Notes: a model not told the origin generated them from the sequence alone. A DNA stretch of 29,407 nt from Sperchopsis tessellata (GCA_033557685.1 JAWQRN010000450.1:1-29407); one strand, 5' to 3'. Positions 1-10,247 are shown, counted from the stretch's first letter. Numbers and translations: made by a program.

Positions 1-896
1 GCATATTGTACGAAGGCTGAGCTGCATAGGGGATGCAGTTGTACTGATGAGAAGTGGTATTCTTTGAAACACCGTGTATACAGCATTCATTCCGGCGTTC
101 AGCTACTTTGCAATATACTATTATTAACGTGTTGGAAATAAAAATGCCAAAAACTTATCTACACTGGCGACCATGGTAGCAATATTAAAATAACACTATC
201 TATGTTTATTACCTACAAATAGTAGAACTGAGTACTGAGATTCAACTAGTCTCTGGCCACAACTGATTTTGAGTTATACATTTTAACAAATATAGAAATC
301 TATACATTTGGAACATTTAAAACAGCATTTCGTCCATCTCTGTGTTGAAAAACTTAATAATCATCTTATTCACTTAGAAATAAATTGGACTACAATGAAA
401 GCTTGTATTTTTGGGTTTAGGTAAGTTCACTATAAGTTTTCTTTTGGGACCAAGTAGCTCGACGTAAATGTTCATTGTTGACATTTAGCGAGGACGTTTC
501 TTGCTTATATCCCACTTAAAAATTTTTATCAGAGATATATTCTTGTTGCATATTTTTTATTTTGGACTAAGCATCCCAGAAGTTTGATTGTTACTTTTCA
601 GAACACCTTGTGTAGATATACGTACAATGCCTGTCTTGTCTTTTGAAAAATTTAGTTAGTGTTGATTTAGTTTGAGTAAATTGAGGTTTTTGATTAATTT
701 GCTTTTGGAAAATCAAAGATGGCACAGAGGCACAATTAACTTAGAATTTTTAAATTGCAAGGAGATTGTCACGGGTATATAAAATATATTTTAATTACCA
801 ACATATTCGTCTTTATAAAAATAAAAATCTTTAGACTTTAGAAGGGCACGCATGTATGTATGTTATGTATAAGATATTAATGCTTTGCTAGTTTAC
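1..896. other. RagC-D: Intron of the RagC/D gene, left part of window
   Basis: This is AT-rich non-coding sequence after the donor of exon 4 (GTAAAC from 896). I searched the minus strand for the next expected exon and did not find it. The only structure seen is one copy of a dispersed repeat at 678-771. Confidence 0.7.
678..771 (+). repeat. Dispersed repeat, copy 1
   Basis: The stretch starts AAATTGAGG, passes GGAAAATCAAAGATGG and TTTTTAAATTG, and ends near GGAGATTGTCAC. It aligns by eye with 10601-10720 in the same orientation, where the same blocks occur with substitutions and a short insertion. The family is unknown. Confidence 0.55.
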
Positions 897-1074
897 CTGC
901 ATCAGTCAAGTCAAAAGTTGCCCTCTGGTGAATATCTCGCTGAGATTCCATTTTAAAGTCATCACCAAGTCCATCAACTTTATGGATAAAAACTTCAAAT
1001 TTGATATTGCGATTAACTTTATAAGCTTTTGTAACTGTAAGATTTAACCTATTTAGAGCCTCCACATAATCATC
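897..1074 (-). CDS. RagC-D: RagC/D GTPase, coding exon 4 (G4 region)
   Basis: This exon continues the Rag GTPase and begins DDYVEALNRL, the residues that follow VIDAQ in RagC and RagD. It carries FIHKVDGLGDD, the HKVD version of the G4 guanine-specificity motif typical of RagC/D, and then ESQRDIHQRA, which is nearly invariant in the family. The acceptor is TTTTAG before 1074 and the donor is GTAAAC from 896, leaving phase 1 after DLTDAG. The next exon should start with LxxIHLSFYLTS-like residues and the C-terminal roadblock domain, but I find neither between 1 and 896, so they lie outside the window. The protein pairs with RagA/B at the lysosome and recruits TORC1 when amino acids are plentiful (family knowledge). 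Identification is very secure. Confidence 0.95.
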
Positions 1075-1164
1075 CTAAAAAATATAAACAAAATATTAAG
1101 CTTGCAAAACTTTATATTGCTTTTCTTGAAAAAAATGAAAAAATCAGATAGCGAGACTATTTAC

Positions 1165-1393
1165 CTGTGCATCAATAACATAAACTAAAGCCCCACATCC
1201 ACCAAAAATCATATCTGAATCAAATGTGGGGTCAAAGAAGTCAATTTGACCTGGAAAGTCCCATATTTGAAACTGAACGAAGCTAGAGTTGTTAACATCG
1301 TCCTTTACTATTTTATTTGTACTTTCTAGGAATAATGTTTCATTCGGCGACATTTTGTGGAACACTACTTTCTGAATTGAAGACTTTCCTGAC
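1165..1393 (-). CDS. RagC-D: RagC/D GTPase, coding exon 3 (P-loop end, switch regions)
   Basis: The exon starts by completing an Arg codon and reads SGKSSIQKVVFHKMSPNET, the end of the G1 P-loop and helix 1 of RagC/D. It then has LFLESTNKI (switch I area), FQIWDFPGQIDFFDP (the Rag version of G3, with WDFPGQ) and GGCGALVYVIDAQ. The acceptor GTTTTAG precedes 1393 and the donor CAG|GTAAAT follows 1165, so the exon is 229 bp with phase 2 entry and phase 0 exit. A reading frame that runs past the donor adds VNSLAI, which is intron. Similarity to human RagC is so high that the gene is clearly under strong constraint, in contrast to the decayed transposons in the flanking introns. Confidence 0.96.
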
Positions 1394-2103
1394 CTAAAAC
1401 AAAACAAAAATTAAATTTTTATACAGGGTGTTGCATTAGTGTAATATTCTTCAAATCACTTAAAGCCTTAAATTAAAATAAAACTATTTAAATAGTTTAT
1501 TTCAAATGGGCATAACAAAAGAAAAAAAAACTCTTACACTGGACAATTTAACAAAAATAAATTTTTTTTTGAAAAACATCTTCATACAAATATTATAAAA
1601 TATTTTCACCATGAAACTTTCCTTTCCTGGAGATAACAACCGTGGAGTCTAGTACAATAAAAATATTTTTCTGATGCCTTAGCTATCTTATATAAAAACA
1701 ATTGACTTACTTATGGACAATTTAGTTTTCCTTATTTTATTTTTTTTCATGCTATTTTCGGGATCATAGTCCATATAGCTGTGTATTTCGATTAAATTCC
1801 AACTCCCTGTTAAATGTTCTCGTTTAGATCAGGGAATCGACCTCGAGCCACCTAGGAGTTGCATAGTTAAAGCTTCAATGCTCCAACCTATAGGACTACT
1901 GAGGTGCTTTGCTTATTTTAAATAATAGAAAAATGTTCTTTATACTGGGTTATATGAAACCGGGTCATGTTTATGATTTTTTTTTAAATATGGAAATGAA
2001 TAAACTTGAAAATGGATTAAACCACATAATACTGAGATTATTGTTATTTTAGGTGGGTCAGGAATTACAATAAAATTATTGTTTTAAACGACTATATACT
2101 TTT

Positions 2104-2457
2104 GATTTAGTTTTTTAAGAGGAAGTAAAAGGAAACCCATTATCACAATTCCGATTTTCCGGATGCTTATATATTTCAATGGACTGTCTTATTATTCTAG
2201 GCAAGAATTTGTATGTCCTTGAAGAGAATATCATGACTTGATTCTAATTTTTGTTCTGCTAATGGAGATATAGCAATCTTCTTGAGACTGTTTCGCCTTT
2301 CGTGTTCTCTACAGGGAGTGGAGATCAATCTTTTTGTCATTTACACTAAGCCGTAAACGTACATGGAATTCTGTACATTCCAGTGGACATTTAGACCACA
2401 AAATCTGAGTTGTAATAATGGGTTTCCTCTTGCTTTCTCTTGGAAAATTATTTTATC
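2104..2457. repeat. MITE-like inverted-repeat element
   Basis: Two imperfect inverted arms of about 55-65 bp enclose a spacer. The core AGGAAACCCATTAT at 2130-2143 is perfectly inverted at 2415-2428. Similarity continues outward to GATTTAG (2104) versus the inverse of TTTTATC (2451-2457), and inward through CGATTTTCCGG versus AGATTTTGTGG. There is no coding capacity. It sits in the long RagC/D intron. Superfamily and target duplication are not determined. Confidence 0.55.
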
Positions 2458-2610
2458 AAATTTGCCAAGCTCCGTAAGGGATACGCCCTACCGAGATCTT
2501 GTTGATCAATAAGAAAGTGGCACGTCAAACATTGCTTAGGTTTCCTATTGGTGCTTGACCATGCAATATATATGTCGGTAAACTATGGAAATCCTTATAT
2601 TATATGACTA

Positions 2611-2745
2611 GCACTTCTGAGAGCTACATGTCAGTCTATACTTAGCACTTTTTAGAGTTGGTCGGCACCCACACCTAGCACTTTTCAGAGCTACATGGCA
2701 GTATACAATTGGCACTTTTAAGAACAACATGTCTTGATAATGTCT
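2611..2745 (+). repeat. Four-unit tandem repeat, 33-34 bp period
   Basis: Units beginning GCACTT(T/C)T start at 2611, 2645, 2678 and 2712. Units 1 and 3 are the most alike and share AGAGCTACATG; units 2 and 4 are more degenerate. The repeat lies in the RagC/D intron. Confidence 0.6.
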
Positions 2746-2999
2746 CCTGCAATGATTGACAAAACGTCGTCAAAAAGAAAAGCTAACACATGGTTACCTC
2801 CTGAAAAACCTGATGATATTTACTGTGGCCATGGAAGTCTACGTATTAAAGTAATTTTTTGACATTTTTGGAGAAAAATAATCAAAGAATGCCAGCCATA
2901 GCATACATAAGCGTTTTATTGATATTTGTAGTCGACACAAGTAATGTAATTGTTATTATAATTCATTTATTACTATTGTAATGGTATAAGATTTCCTGT

Positions 3000-3164
3000 A
3001 GGTCCCATGTATTGTAGGTAAATGAGGACCACATGCACGTTAAAGAACCCAATTCCAGTTGGAACACTAGATGCGGCAAAATTTCAAGGTGTGGGAGCCT
3101 AATCCCTGGCATCTGTGATTGGCCATAGCAGAGGAAGTAGGCAGACGTTAAATAAATAAACAAA
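3000..3164 (+). repeat. SINE copy, 5' truncated
   Basis: The sequence begins at GGTCCCATGTATTGTAGG, continues through AACCCAATTCCAGTTGGAAC and TTGGCCATAGCAG, and ends in an A-rich AAATAAATAAACAAA tail. The same order of blocks occurs at 10111-10246 and, inverted, at 10248-10440. The tRNA-derived head is missing here but is present in the related element at 17792-18027. The short minus-strand open frame across it has no meaning. Confidence 0.75.
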
Positions 3165-3689
3165 TTATATTCCTTCATTGGTTTTTAGAAAAAAGCATTG
3201 TATCTAATTCGTGGATTAAAAAAGTGTTCTATGAATTTTTCATTTTCATTAAAAAAAAAAAACACTAAACAAACAAAAGAAATATTTATGACAAACTTAG
3301 TGTTATTAGGTAAACATAACAAAATAAATATAAGTAACAAACTAGAAAATTTAATTGTTATCTTAATAGAAGTTCAAAGTGTTATCAATTTTCTTGTAAA
3401 CACAACTTTACTTGTTCCTTTAAAGAACTCACACATTTAATAAACTCTTGGGCAAAATACTGTGGAAGGCATTTGTTTTTTACATTATAACTCCACTGAA
3501 GTATTAAAAGTGTAAAGATAAACTAATTTCTTAACATATCCCCACAAGAAGCAGTTTTTTAAAACTTTTTTTCATTGGGTATGTTGAAATAACAACTACT
3601 GACATAAAAATCACTCGGAATAAATTGCTGTATTGGCAAGTGAGAAGGTGACAAAAACTAGAACAGTTGCTCTTATAGAGCTCATAAAG

Positions 3690-4560
3690 TTTGATTCTAA
3701 TCAGTACAGATATCTAGAAAAAAAGTAATATCCAAGCAAGCAGTTACTGATTTTACGGAACATATATTGAAAGCAATTGACAAGGGAAAGTATGCAGCTA
3801 CCATTTTTGTTGATTATTTAGATACTTTTGGAAGTGTTTGTCATCAAGCACTAGGTATTAAATAAATTACAAATAATGCGAAACAGAGGATTATTACCGA
3901 AACTGCTTGGAAGCTATCTGCACAATCGTACACAATATATTTAGATTGGAAAAAATACAGTACTTCCATGAAAATAGTTTAAGGTGTTCCACAAGGGTCA
4001 GTGCTTGGATCTATACTATATAATCTGTAAGTACAGGACTTACAAAATTGTTAACTTAATGGTACGTATTATGCATATAGTGATGATACAGCCCTGCGAT
4101 ATGATGAGAAAATGATGGACCATAAGGTGAAACTAGATTTGAAACAATTTTAAAGATGGCTAAGAAATAAAATACGAATAAATCAAGAGAAATATAGTAT
4201 ACATGATGTTCAAACACAGAAATAAACTGAATGTAGAGATAAATATGAAAATGAGACTGAATGATGTTAGTGAAATGAAATATTTGTGAATGTGGATCGA
4301 CAGCAAACTGAACTGGAAGAGGTACTCGCAAGATATAGAAGATAAAGTTATTCCAATGGTAAGAGTGCTGCAAAGATGTGGAAGCAATCTGAACACAACT
4401 CTAAAAGAACATTTGTTGAATCTCCACTTAGATACTTTATTACCATCTGGGCTTGCGATACGGACATTAATAAAATACAGAGGACTCAAAACCGCTGCTG
4501 CTGAAATTCCTTGTTCAATGTTAATAGACTATATCCAGACAAACAAGAACAAATCATAGT
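3690..4560 (+). pseudogene. Jockey-type LINE reverse transcriptase fragment
   Basis: Decayed reverse transcriptase running left to right in several frames. Recognisable blocks are HILKAIDKGKYAATIFVDY (start of the palm region), then GVPQGSVLG at about 3985, then the catalytic box as YSDDTAL (4076-4096, with Ser replacing Ala of YADD), then WLRNKIRINQEK and a C-terminal MWIDSKLNWK block. Stops and frameshifts break every frame and the endonuclease part is absent, so it is dead. Clade placement (jockey/CR1-like) rests on the box order only. Confidence 0.8.
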
Positions 4561-4739
4561 CATCAATATATCCTTCTTTTTATTCTTCAAAGGTCATATC
4601 AAATCTAGAACCTAGACAAAAGCGAACGAAAATTATGCTGATCAATCAAAAATATTTGGTTAACATGTGACTATTTTACTTTTCTAAACTTTAAAATTTA
4701 TGAACTATGATATTGAAACTTGTTTCACTGCTTTTTTGC

Positions 4740-7040
4740 AGTACATTTATTGTGACATTGGGAAAAAGACGTATATACTTGATGGGTGATTTTAATGCAG
4801 GAGTGGGAAATAGAAACAGAGGCCTGGTAGACATAATGGGGATGCATGAAGAGAGGACCAAAAATAATATCGGGAATTGACTCATAGACTTTTGCATCGT
4901 AAATGATTTGAGAATTTTAAATACACTCTATGGCCACAAATAAATTCATAAATACATTAGAGAAGAAAGGGGCAAAAATGAAATATCGTTGATTGCGAAA
5001 TTGGAAGTGACCATTATCTAGTAACAGCAAAAATAAAAATTAAAGAGAAGAAGACAAAAGAAAGATAGAAGACTACTAAGAGAGAAAAAAAAACAGTGAA
5101 GTTCAAATTAGACAAATTGAAGGTTATGCAAATAAGAGAATTACCAGTGTAATGTAAGAGAAGCAATAAGAAATACCAAACCAAATATGAACAATGTAAA
5201 AGAATTGTGAAGAACCTTTTAACTCAAAATAACAAAGGCAACAAGTGTGTGTGTGGTACAATCAGAATTGCACAGAATAGAAAACAAACCCACTGGTGGA
5301 TTGAAGATGTTAAAGAAGAAATAAAAAAGAAAAATGGAAGAAGTTCTTAAACACGAAGAACAATAAAAAAAACAAAAGAAGTGATAAAGGAATCAAAGGA
5401 GAGGACATAAGATTTTGGAAACACACTAGAGGTAAACTTCAAGGAAAATCAAAAGTTCTCCTACATAACACTTAAAACCTGCAATAAAGCAGACCAAATA
5501 ACTTTGAGACAGATAAAGGATAAACAGGGAAGGATAGTAAAGAAAAATAATGAAATAATGAGGAGATGGACGAAACATTTCTAAGAATTATTGGAAGAAA
5601 AGCAGATTACTAAAGAAGAAGAAGAAAACAAGAATCTTGAGCTTGAGAGCACAACAGTAAACAAAGAATCAGAAATTATCACAGGAGAGGAAATGAAATT
5701 AGTACTAAAAAGGTTAAGAAATTGCAAAGCATCAGGACATAACAATATAAAATCGGAGCAGTTAAAATATATAGGTGAAGAAGGAGAAAAATTACTATTA
5801 GAGATTCTAAATAGAATATGGGAATTGGGAAAAATACCAAAAGACTGGGGAAAAGCAGTGATACTTCCTATACACAAAAAGTGGGATAGCAGTAATTACA
5901 CAGGAATATCCTTAATATGTATAACTGCGAAAATATACGAGGCAATAATAGAAGGCAAACTCAGACAAGCATTCGTAGACCTCGAGAAGGCATTCGCAGA
6001 GTGCCATGGAAACAGATGTGGAAAATACTGGAGAAAAGGAAAATAAGTGGGCAAATACTGCAGGCAATTAAAAGCATTTATAAAAAGACATCTAACTTCA
6101 TAAGAACGGGAAATGAAGCATCAGAAGAGTTTATAACAACACAGGGATTAAAACAGCACTAAGCCCCCTGCTATTTATAATGTTCTTGGACAGAATTATA
6201 AAGAAGATAAAGAACAAAACAAAAAAAAAGTGAAGGTAGGATACCTTAACTCCAGTAAGAATAACAGTAGCGGAGTGTGCTTTTGCTGATGATTTTACAG
6301 TACTGGCAAATAGTTAGAACACAATATAAAAGTATGGAATGAGGAACTGAGTGAGCAAGGCATGAGTATAAATGGAAAAGTAATTGAACAGGTGGAATCA
6401 TTTAAATACTTGGGCTCAACCTTAAACAACAAGGGTAGTTTAGAGGACGAAATAAATAACAGGATACAGGCAGCAAACAGGAGTTACCATGCTATAAACA
6501 AGATAATTCTCAGCAACGAACAGGTACTGAAAAAGACCAAAATGACACTATACAAAACGATATACAGGCCAGTACTAATAAATGGGAGTGAGACATGGTT
6601 GCTGAATCAGAGATAAAAAAATTAAATTCAGACGGCAAAAATGAGATACTTAAGAAAGGTGGAGGGAGTCACAAGGATGGACAGGATGAGAAATGATCAG
6701 ACAAGAGCACAGCTGCAAATAGAAGAAATACTGAATACTATAGAGAAGAAACAACTGGAATGGTACTGACACCTAATATGAATGCCAGAGGATAAACGAA
6801 CGAAAATAGTATAGAGAACAAGAATAGTTAGAAAGAAGAAAAGTGGCAGACCACAGAAAACATGGGAGAACATAGAGGAAATACTAAGTAAAAACAACAT
6901 TGGATGCCTAGAAACAAGAGAAAATGCAAGGAACAGGGAAGAATGGAATGAATTTATAAAGAGAATTCAATAGAGAAGAGAGGAAAATTATCTCAACACC
7001 TGAAAGGGTCAAAAGAGATGTAAAAAGATTTTATATATAT
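4740..7040 (+). pseudogene. RTE-like LINE, endonuclease plus reverse transcriptase, degenerate
   Basis: The endonuclease is recognisable from LMGDFNAGVGNRNRGLVDIM (about 4780) and LIDFCIVNDLRILNT. The RT starts with KASGHNNIKSEQLKYIG at about 5730 and continues through WELGKIPKDWGKAVILPIHK and NYTGISLICITAKIYEAI. Around 5963 the segment that should hold the QAGFR-type box is missing: GKLR is followed at once by QAFVDLEKAF, and a frameshift comes soon after. The catalytic FADD is intact at 6282-6293, and then come VESFKYLGSTL and a C-terminal GSETWLLNQR. Several stops make it inactive. It fills much of the RagC/D intron. Confidence 0.85.
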
Positions 7041-7848
7041 ATTATTATGTTAGTGGGAAAAAGACACCACCCGTCGTAAGTGACCCTCATAAATTCACGT
7101 GTTCACGAATATATGTACATTAAATTTTAAAAATCGATAACGAACGATACATGTTGAACCCAATTAAGTCCCAAATAAAGTAACAAAGTTATAAAAGATT
7201 TTCCACAGACAAGTGTTTTAAGTTTTCTTTATAACTGTTGAAAAGTTTTAGGTAAATATAGGAAATTCTGATAAGTCTAAGCAGTTATTTGTGATTGCCA
7301 TCTGAACAGATAACTCTGTATAGTTGAAAATCATTATAAAATATGTACTTTTTTACTGGAGTAAACGTTTGCAATAGTATTAGTAATAGAGGAAATATGC
7401 ACTAGATATACACCCAGTATATTAGCAAACAATTAAATTTTAATTAGTTGCCACTGTGTAAACAAGTTATTATCTAATAAACACAGACACAATATTATCA
7501 TTTTTATATTTTTATTTTTGAACTAATGTCAATAAACTGACAAGTATATGCTCTTTGGCAAAAAATAATAAAAACATTACTAATCTTATAGCACATATTG
7601 GGTAGTATTGAAAGATGGACATATTTAACTTTGAAAGGTATTTGGGTTGATTAACAATGTTTGGAAATATTTTTTTTCCAAAACTCTCAAAATTTCTTGG
7701 ATTCTCATAAAGTTTACAACATCCCAGATATACTGCTGTGATAAAGTAGCACCAAGATTTCTTATTTTGTCAGTCCTCATCGTAGAAGGGACTTAACGTT
7801 CACTAATATTCTTCAGTTTGTTAATGATATATTCTACTTTATACATAC
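7041..7848. other. RagC-D: Remaining intron sequence of RagC/D, no feature seen
   Basis: AT-rich sequence between the 3' end of the RTE remnant and the donor of RagC/D exon 2. I see no open frame, RNA gene or clear repeat in it. Confidence 0.5.
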
Positions 7849-7991
7849 CTCCTCAACCCCATGAGTAAAATTCTAGGTTTGTGATCAGATGTACTATCAC
7901 CTTCTCCATCAAATGCCCCGTAACCAAATTCCTTCGGGAATGAACCAGCCTGGCCATCGAAAGGTCCTTGTTCCTCATCATCGGCATACGA
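7849..7991 (-). CDS. RagC-D: RagC/D GTPase, coding exon 2 (N-terminal tail and start of P-loop)
   Basis: The exon reads SYADDEEQGPFDG, then FPKEFGYGAFDG, then HKPRILLMGLR, and stops two bases into the Arg codon of the GLRRSGKS P-loop. The acidic, flexible N-terminal tail with an FPKxFGYG motif and the KPRILLMG strand are characteristic of insect RagC-D. The acceptor is TTTTTGTTCAG before 7991; the donor AG|GTATGT starts at 7848. Splicing to 1393 restores GLRRSGKSSIQK exactly, so the P-loop is split by the intron. That intron is 6,455 bp (1394-7848) and contains most of the left-hand repeats in the window. The plus-strand open frame over this exon is a shadow. Confidence 0.93.
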
Positions 7992-8093
7992 CTGAACAAA
8001 AACAAAAGAGGTGTTCAAACTTCAAAACGACTGCGACACAAGTGACGCATTTTCTAAAACACTTAACCTAAGAATTTAAATTGATTTACTTAC

Positions 8094-8099
8094 CATCAT
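8094..8099 (-). CDS. RagC-D: RagC/D GTPase, coding exon 1 (start codon mini-exon)
   Basis: Two consecutive ATG codons (8099-8097 and 8096-8094) lie directly before a strong GTAAGT donor at 8093-8088. Joining them to the acceptor before 7991 gives M(M)SYADDE, and family members start with a short M-S-Y tail. No ATG lies in frame close upstream within exon 2 itself, so the coding sequence of this first exon would be only one or two codons and the remainder 5' UTR. The transcription start is not resolved; a TATCGATA-like site occurs as AATCGATAT near 8146-8154. The boundary is inferred from splice signals and reading phase only. Confidence 0.75.
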
Positions 8100-8816
8100 T
8101 CTCACTTGTATAATGAATAACAATGGTTTTTATATTTACAAAATGAATCGATATAGTCTATAATAAAGTTTCTTTATCACATTGCAATGAACCTTTTAAT
8201 CGTTTGTCTATACATGACAGAAGCTGTCATATTACGTACAGAGTACTGTTATATCGGTAGTGATGCCCTATTTTCACAAAATAAAAAGTATCATATAATT
8301 TTAATTAATTACTGATCGTTGGGTAGTAGCATATTAATCTTTGATTTTAATTTATACATCTACACTTTATTAATGATATGAGAAGCGATAACTACAATTT
8401 TAAATACATATTAAATTTTTTAAAAATTTGGCATCAGGGCAGGCTTTAGGTGGGATATAAGCCTTCTATAATTCAGGTCTGGAGTCATTTATTATTTTTA
8501 GCTCTGAGCGAATACCCAGCATGAGCGATGGGAAAATATTTTATAAGCATCCTGATTGGTGAGTATCAACGCGTCAGAATAAGTATTTTCAATACCTGCT
8601 TTATTTTACGGGATAGTTATCACCAATTACACTCAGTAGGGAAAAAAGAAATAGTGAATGCCATTTGGGTTAGAGTCTGTACATTGACCAAGGTTATCCA
8701 GTTAGACAGATAATAATAAAAATATAAAAAAAGTAACATATTGTAAATAGTTATATTATAAACAAATACATGACTGTAAAATATATCAATTCTAAAATAC
8801 AATAATTAAAAAATAT
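8100..8816. promoter_or_regulatory. Intergenic interval expected to hold the RagC/D promoter
   Basis: About 700 bp separate the 3' end of the avidin-like gene from the RagC/D start codon; both genes read leftwards. The RagC/D transcription start must lie here unless a further 5' exon exists. I see an AATCGATAT element near 8150 but no reliable TATA box or initiator. Assignment is by position only. Confidence 0.35.
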
Positions 8817-8983
8817 CTAAGGAATACTTAATTTTTTCTTGCGAAGTTCATGTAAAACTTCTTTTTTCCATACGTCTCCAATAATATCTTGGGAAGCGAT
8901 GATATCTGTGCAGTCTTTCGCTAGTTTTCCTACCAACCATTGCCCTTCAATAACTTCCCTACCTTCGCAATACTTACATTCAC
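8817..8983 (-). CDS. Avidin-like protein, last coding exon
   Basis: This exon encodes the C-terminal strands of an avidin fold: GECKYCEGREVIEGQWLV, then KDCTDIIASQDIIGDVWKKE, then a basic tail ending LSIP and TAG at 8819-8817. In vertebrate avidin the matching stretch runs F-x-G-Q-C, G-K-E-V-L, a Trp-Leu-Leu strand and a final strand ending in I-F (recalled family pattern). The Trp in QWLV corresponds to the biotin-contacting Trp97 of avidin (Trp108 of streptavidin). The second pocket Trp near the C-terminus (avidin Trp110) has no counterpart. The acceptor is AAATTTAAG before 8983 in phase 1, matching the donor at 9059. I saw no clear AATAAA in the first 60 bases after the stop. Confidence 0.75.
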
Positions 8984-9059
8984 CTTAAATTTAAGAGGAA
9001 AAGTAAAATACAATATTGGTGGTTTCATTTTAGCTCTTCAAATAAATTAAACCACTAAC

Positions 9060-9296
9060 CTATAAAGGCCGCTACATGTCTGCAATTCTCATTGATTCCA
9101 GTGACCAAAATCATGCCCTGCCTAGGAAAAGGATTGGTACCACAAAGTTTCCACGTGGGGGTGGTCAAAAACCCTTCTTTATAAGGAACAGGATCTGTTG
9201 CGTTAATGAATAGAACTTTATTGGGGCCTTCACAAATATTCAAAACTTTTCCTCCCATCTGTGAGGTCCAGGATCCTTGTGGGTCACACGGGAAAC
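9060..9296 (-). CDS. Avidin-like protein, middle exon (N-terminal half of the avidin domain)
   Basis: The exon starts inside a Gly codon and reads FPCDPQGSWTSQMGGKVLNI. Avidin begins C-x(3)-G-x-W-T-N-x-L-G-S, so Cys, Gly, Trp-Thr and the Gly turn align with no gap. Further on come FINATDPVP (a possible N-glycosylation site, NAT), TPTWKLCGTNPF and RHVAAFIG. The Cys in FPCD and the Cys in GEC of the next exon correspond to the Cys4-Cys83 disulfide of avidin. Biotin contacts Asn12 and Ser16 of avidin appear here as Ser and Gly. Splice sites are TTTTAG before 9296 and G|GTTAGT from 9059; the exon is 237 bp, phase 1 on both sides. Five or more extra cysteines suggest additional disulfides and secretion. 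Confidence 0.75.
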
Positions 9297-9633
9297 CTAA
9301 AAGTTGGAAGTTCAATACAGTTAGATCAATTTTGAGTTTCATGAAGAAATTTTAACAAAAGACACACACATACCGACAGCATTCCAAAAATAATCAAATC
9401 ATGTTCAGGGAATCTTAAAACGTGTAATTTCATTATTTCTATTTCTGTTACTACGTTTATGTGTGGAAAAAAGTAAAACGTTCAATTGAAAGAAACTTTC
9501 TGAATGTTATTTATCTGCACTTTAGTTGGAAATGAGCTATCTTCCATTAACATACTAAGTGAAAACCCTGTATATGCCTTTTTTGTTTATTAATATGCTA
9601 TCAGTTTTTAATGAAAATAACTGAGATTCTTAC

Positions 9634-10037
9634 CATTTTTAATTCCCCCACTTCCTTTCATCTTCTTCATTTCTTCAACATCTTCATATATTTTCTCTAT
9701 GGTCTCATGATCATTTTCAGCCTTAGCTTTTGCCGCTCTGGCTTCTATAACATCGTATACAGTGGTGGTTAAAGCTACATCATCTTGCGACATAGGGGTA
9801 CCATCTTGGTTTAGAGAAGGGTTAGATATATAAGAAATAGATCCAAGATCAAGCTTTTCTCTGAGTATATCTTCAGAAGTTGCATCTGCATCAGCTAATG
9901 ATCTCTTGATTTCTGAAATTTCTTTTTTGATGGAAGAAATCTCTTCCTTTTGGATGTCTTGGGGTTTTTCAGTATTTTCTTTGGCTATCTTCTTTATCAT
10001 GTCTATTATATCCTTCTTGTTAATTTTTTTTGCAGGA
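9634..10037 (-). CDS. Avidin-like protein, upstream exon with charged coiled-coil extension
   Basis: About 134 codons precede the avidin domain and are joined to it in phase 1 through the donor AATG|GTAAGA at 9633. The first half is charged and heptad-like (KKDIIDMIKKIAKEN, EEISSIKKEISEIKRSL), followed by a linker (YISNPSLNQDGTPMSQDD), and then a second helical stretch (VYDVIEARAAKAKAEN, IEKIYEDVEEMKKMKG). I do not recognise this extension in any avidin I know. The acceptor is a NAGNAG pair (TTAGCAG at 10043-10037), so the exon starts at 10040 or 10037, with entry phase 2 either way. No start codon or signal peptide is visible in this exon, so a first exon must lie upstream; the open frame continuing past 10042 is antisense SINE sequence. 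Confidence 0.65.
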
Positions 10038-10110
10038 CTGCTAAGAAACAAATAATCATCGGTTATCCGGGTGTTATGGCTATGTCTATTAATATTGCTT
10101 ATCAGCTTAT

Positions 10111-10246
10111 CCCGTGTATTGTAGGTAAAGGAATGCCAGTTGGAACATTGATTTTGGCAAAATTTCCAGGTGTAGGAACCTAATCCTTGGCGTCGGTGAT
10201 TGGCCATAGCAGCGGAAATAAGCCGACTCTAAATAAACAAACAAAC
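10111..10246 (+). repeat. SINE copy, 5' truncated, arm of an inverted pair
   Basis: The copy starts at CCGTGTATTGTAGGTAA and carries GCCAGTTGGAAC, TTGGCCATAGCAGCGG and the tail AAATAAACAAACAAAC. It matches 3000-3164 block by block. Its 3' end abuts the 3' end of the opposite-strand copy starting at 10248, so the two could form a long hairpin. It lies about 70 bp upstream of the avidin-like exon in antisense orientation to that gene. Confidence 0.75.
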
Positions 10247-10247
10247 G

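Noticed and set aside
1810..1900. tRNA-like sequence on the minus strand with GGTCGATTCC
   Set aside because: The B box lacks one base, the A box fits poorly and no stems form well, so the evidence is too weak for a tRNA or SINE call.
4056..4489. Two overlapping minus-strand frames of over 100 residues rich in hydrophobic residues
   Set aside because: They are antisense to the jockey-type RT remnant read on the plus strand.
7889..8071. Small plus-strand open frame
   Set aside because: It is antisense to RagC/D exon 2 and its acceptor; the minus strand has the conserved protein.
9950..10183. Plus-strand frame of 77 residues
   Set aside because: It is the shadow of the avidin-like exon and of the adjoining SINE.
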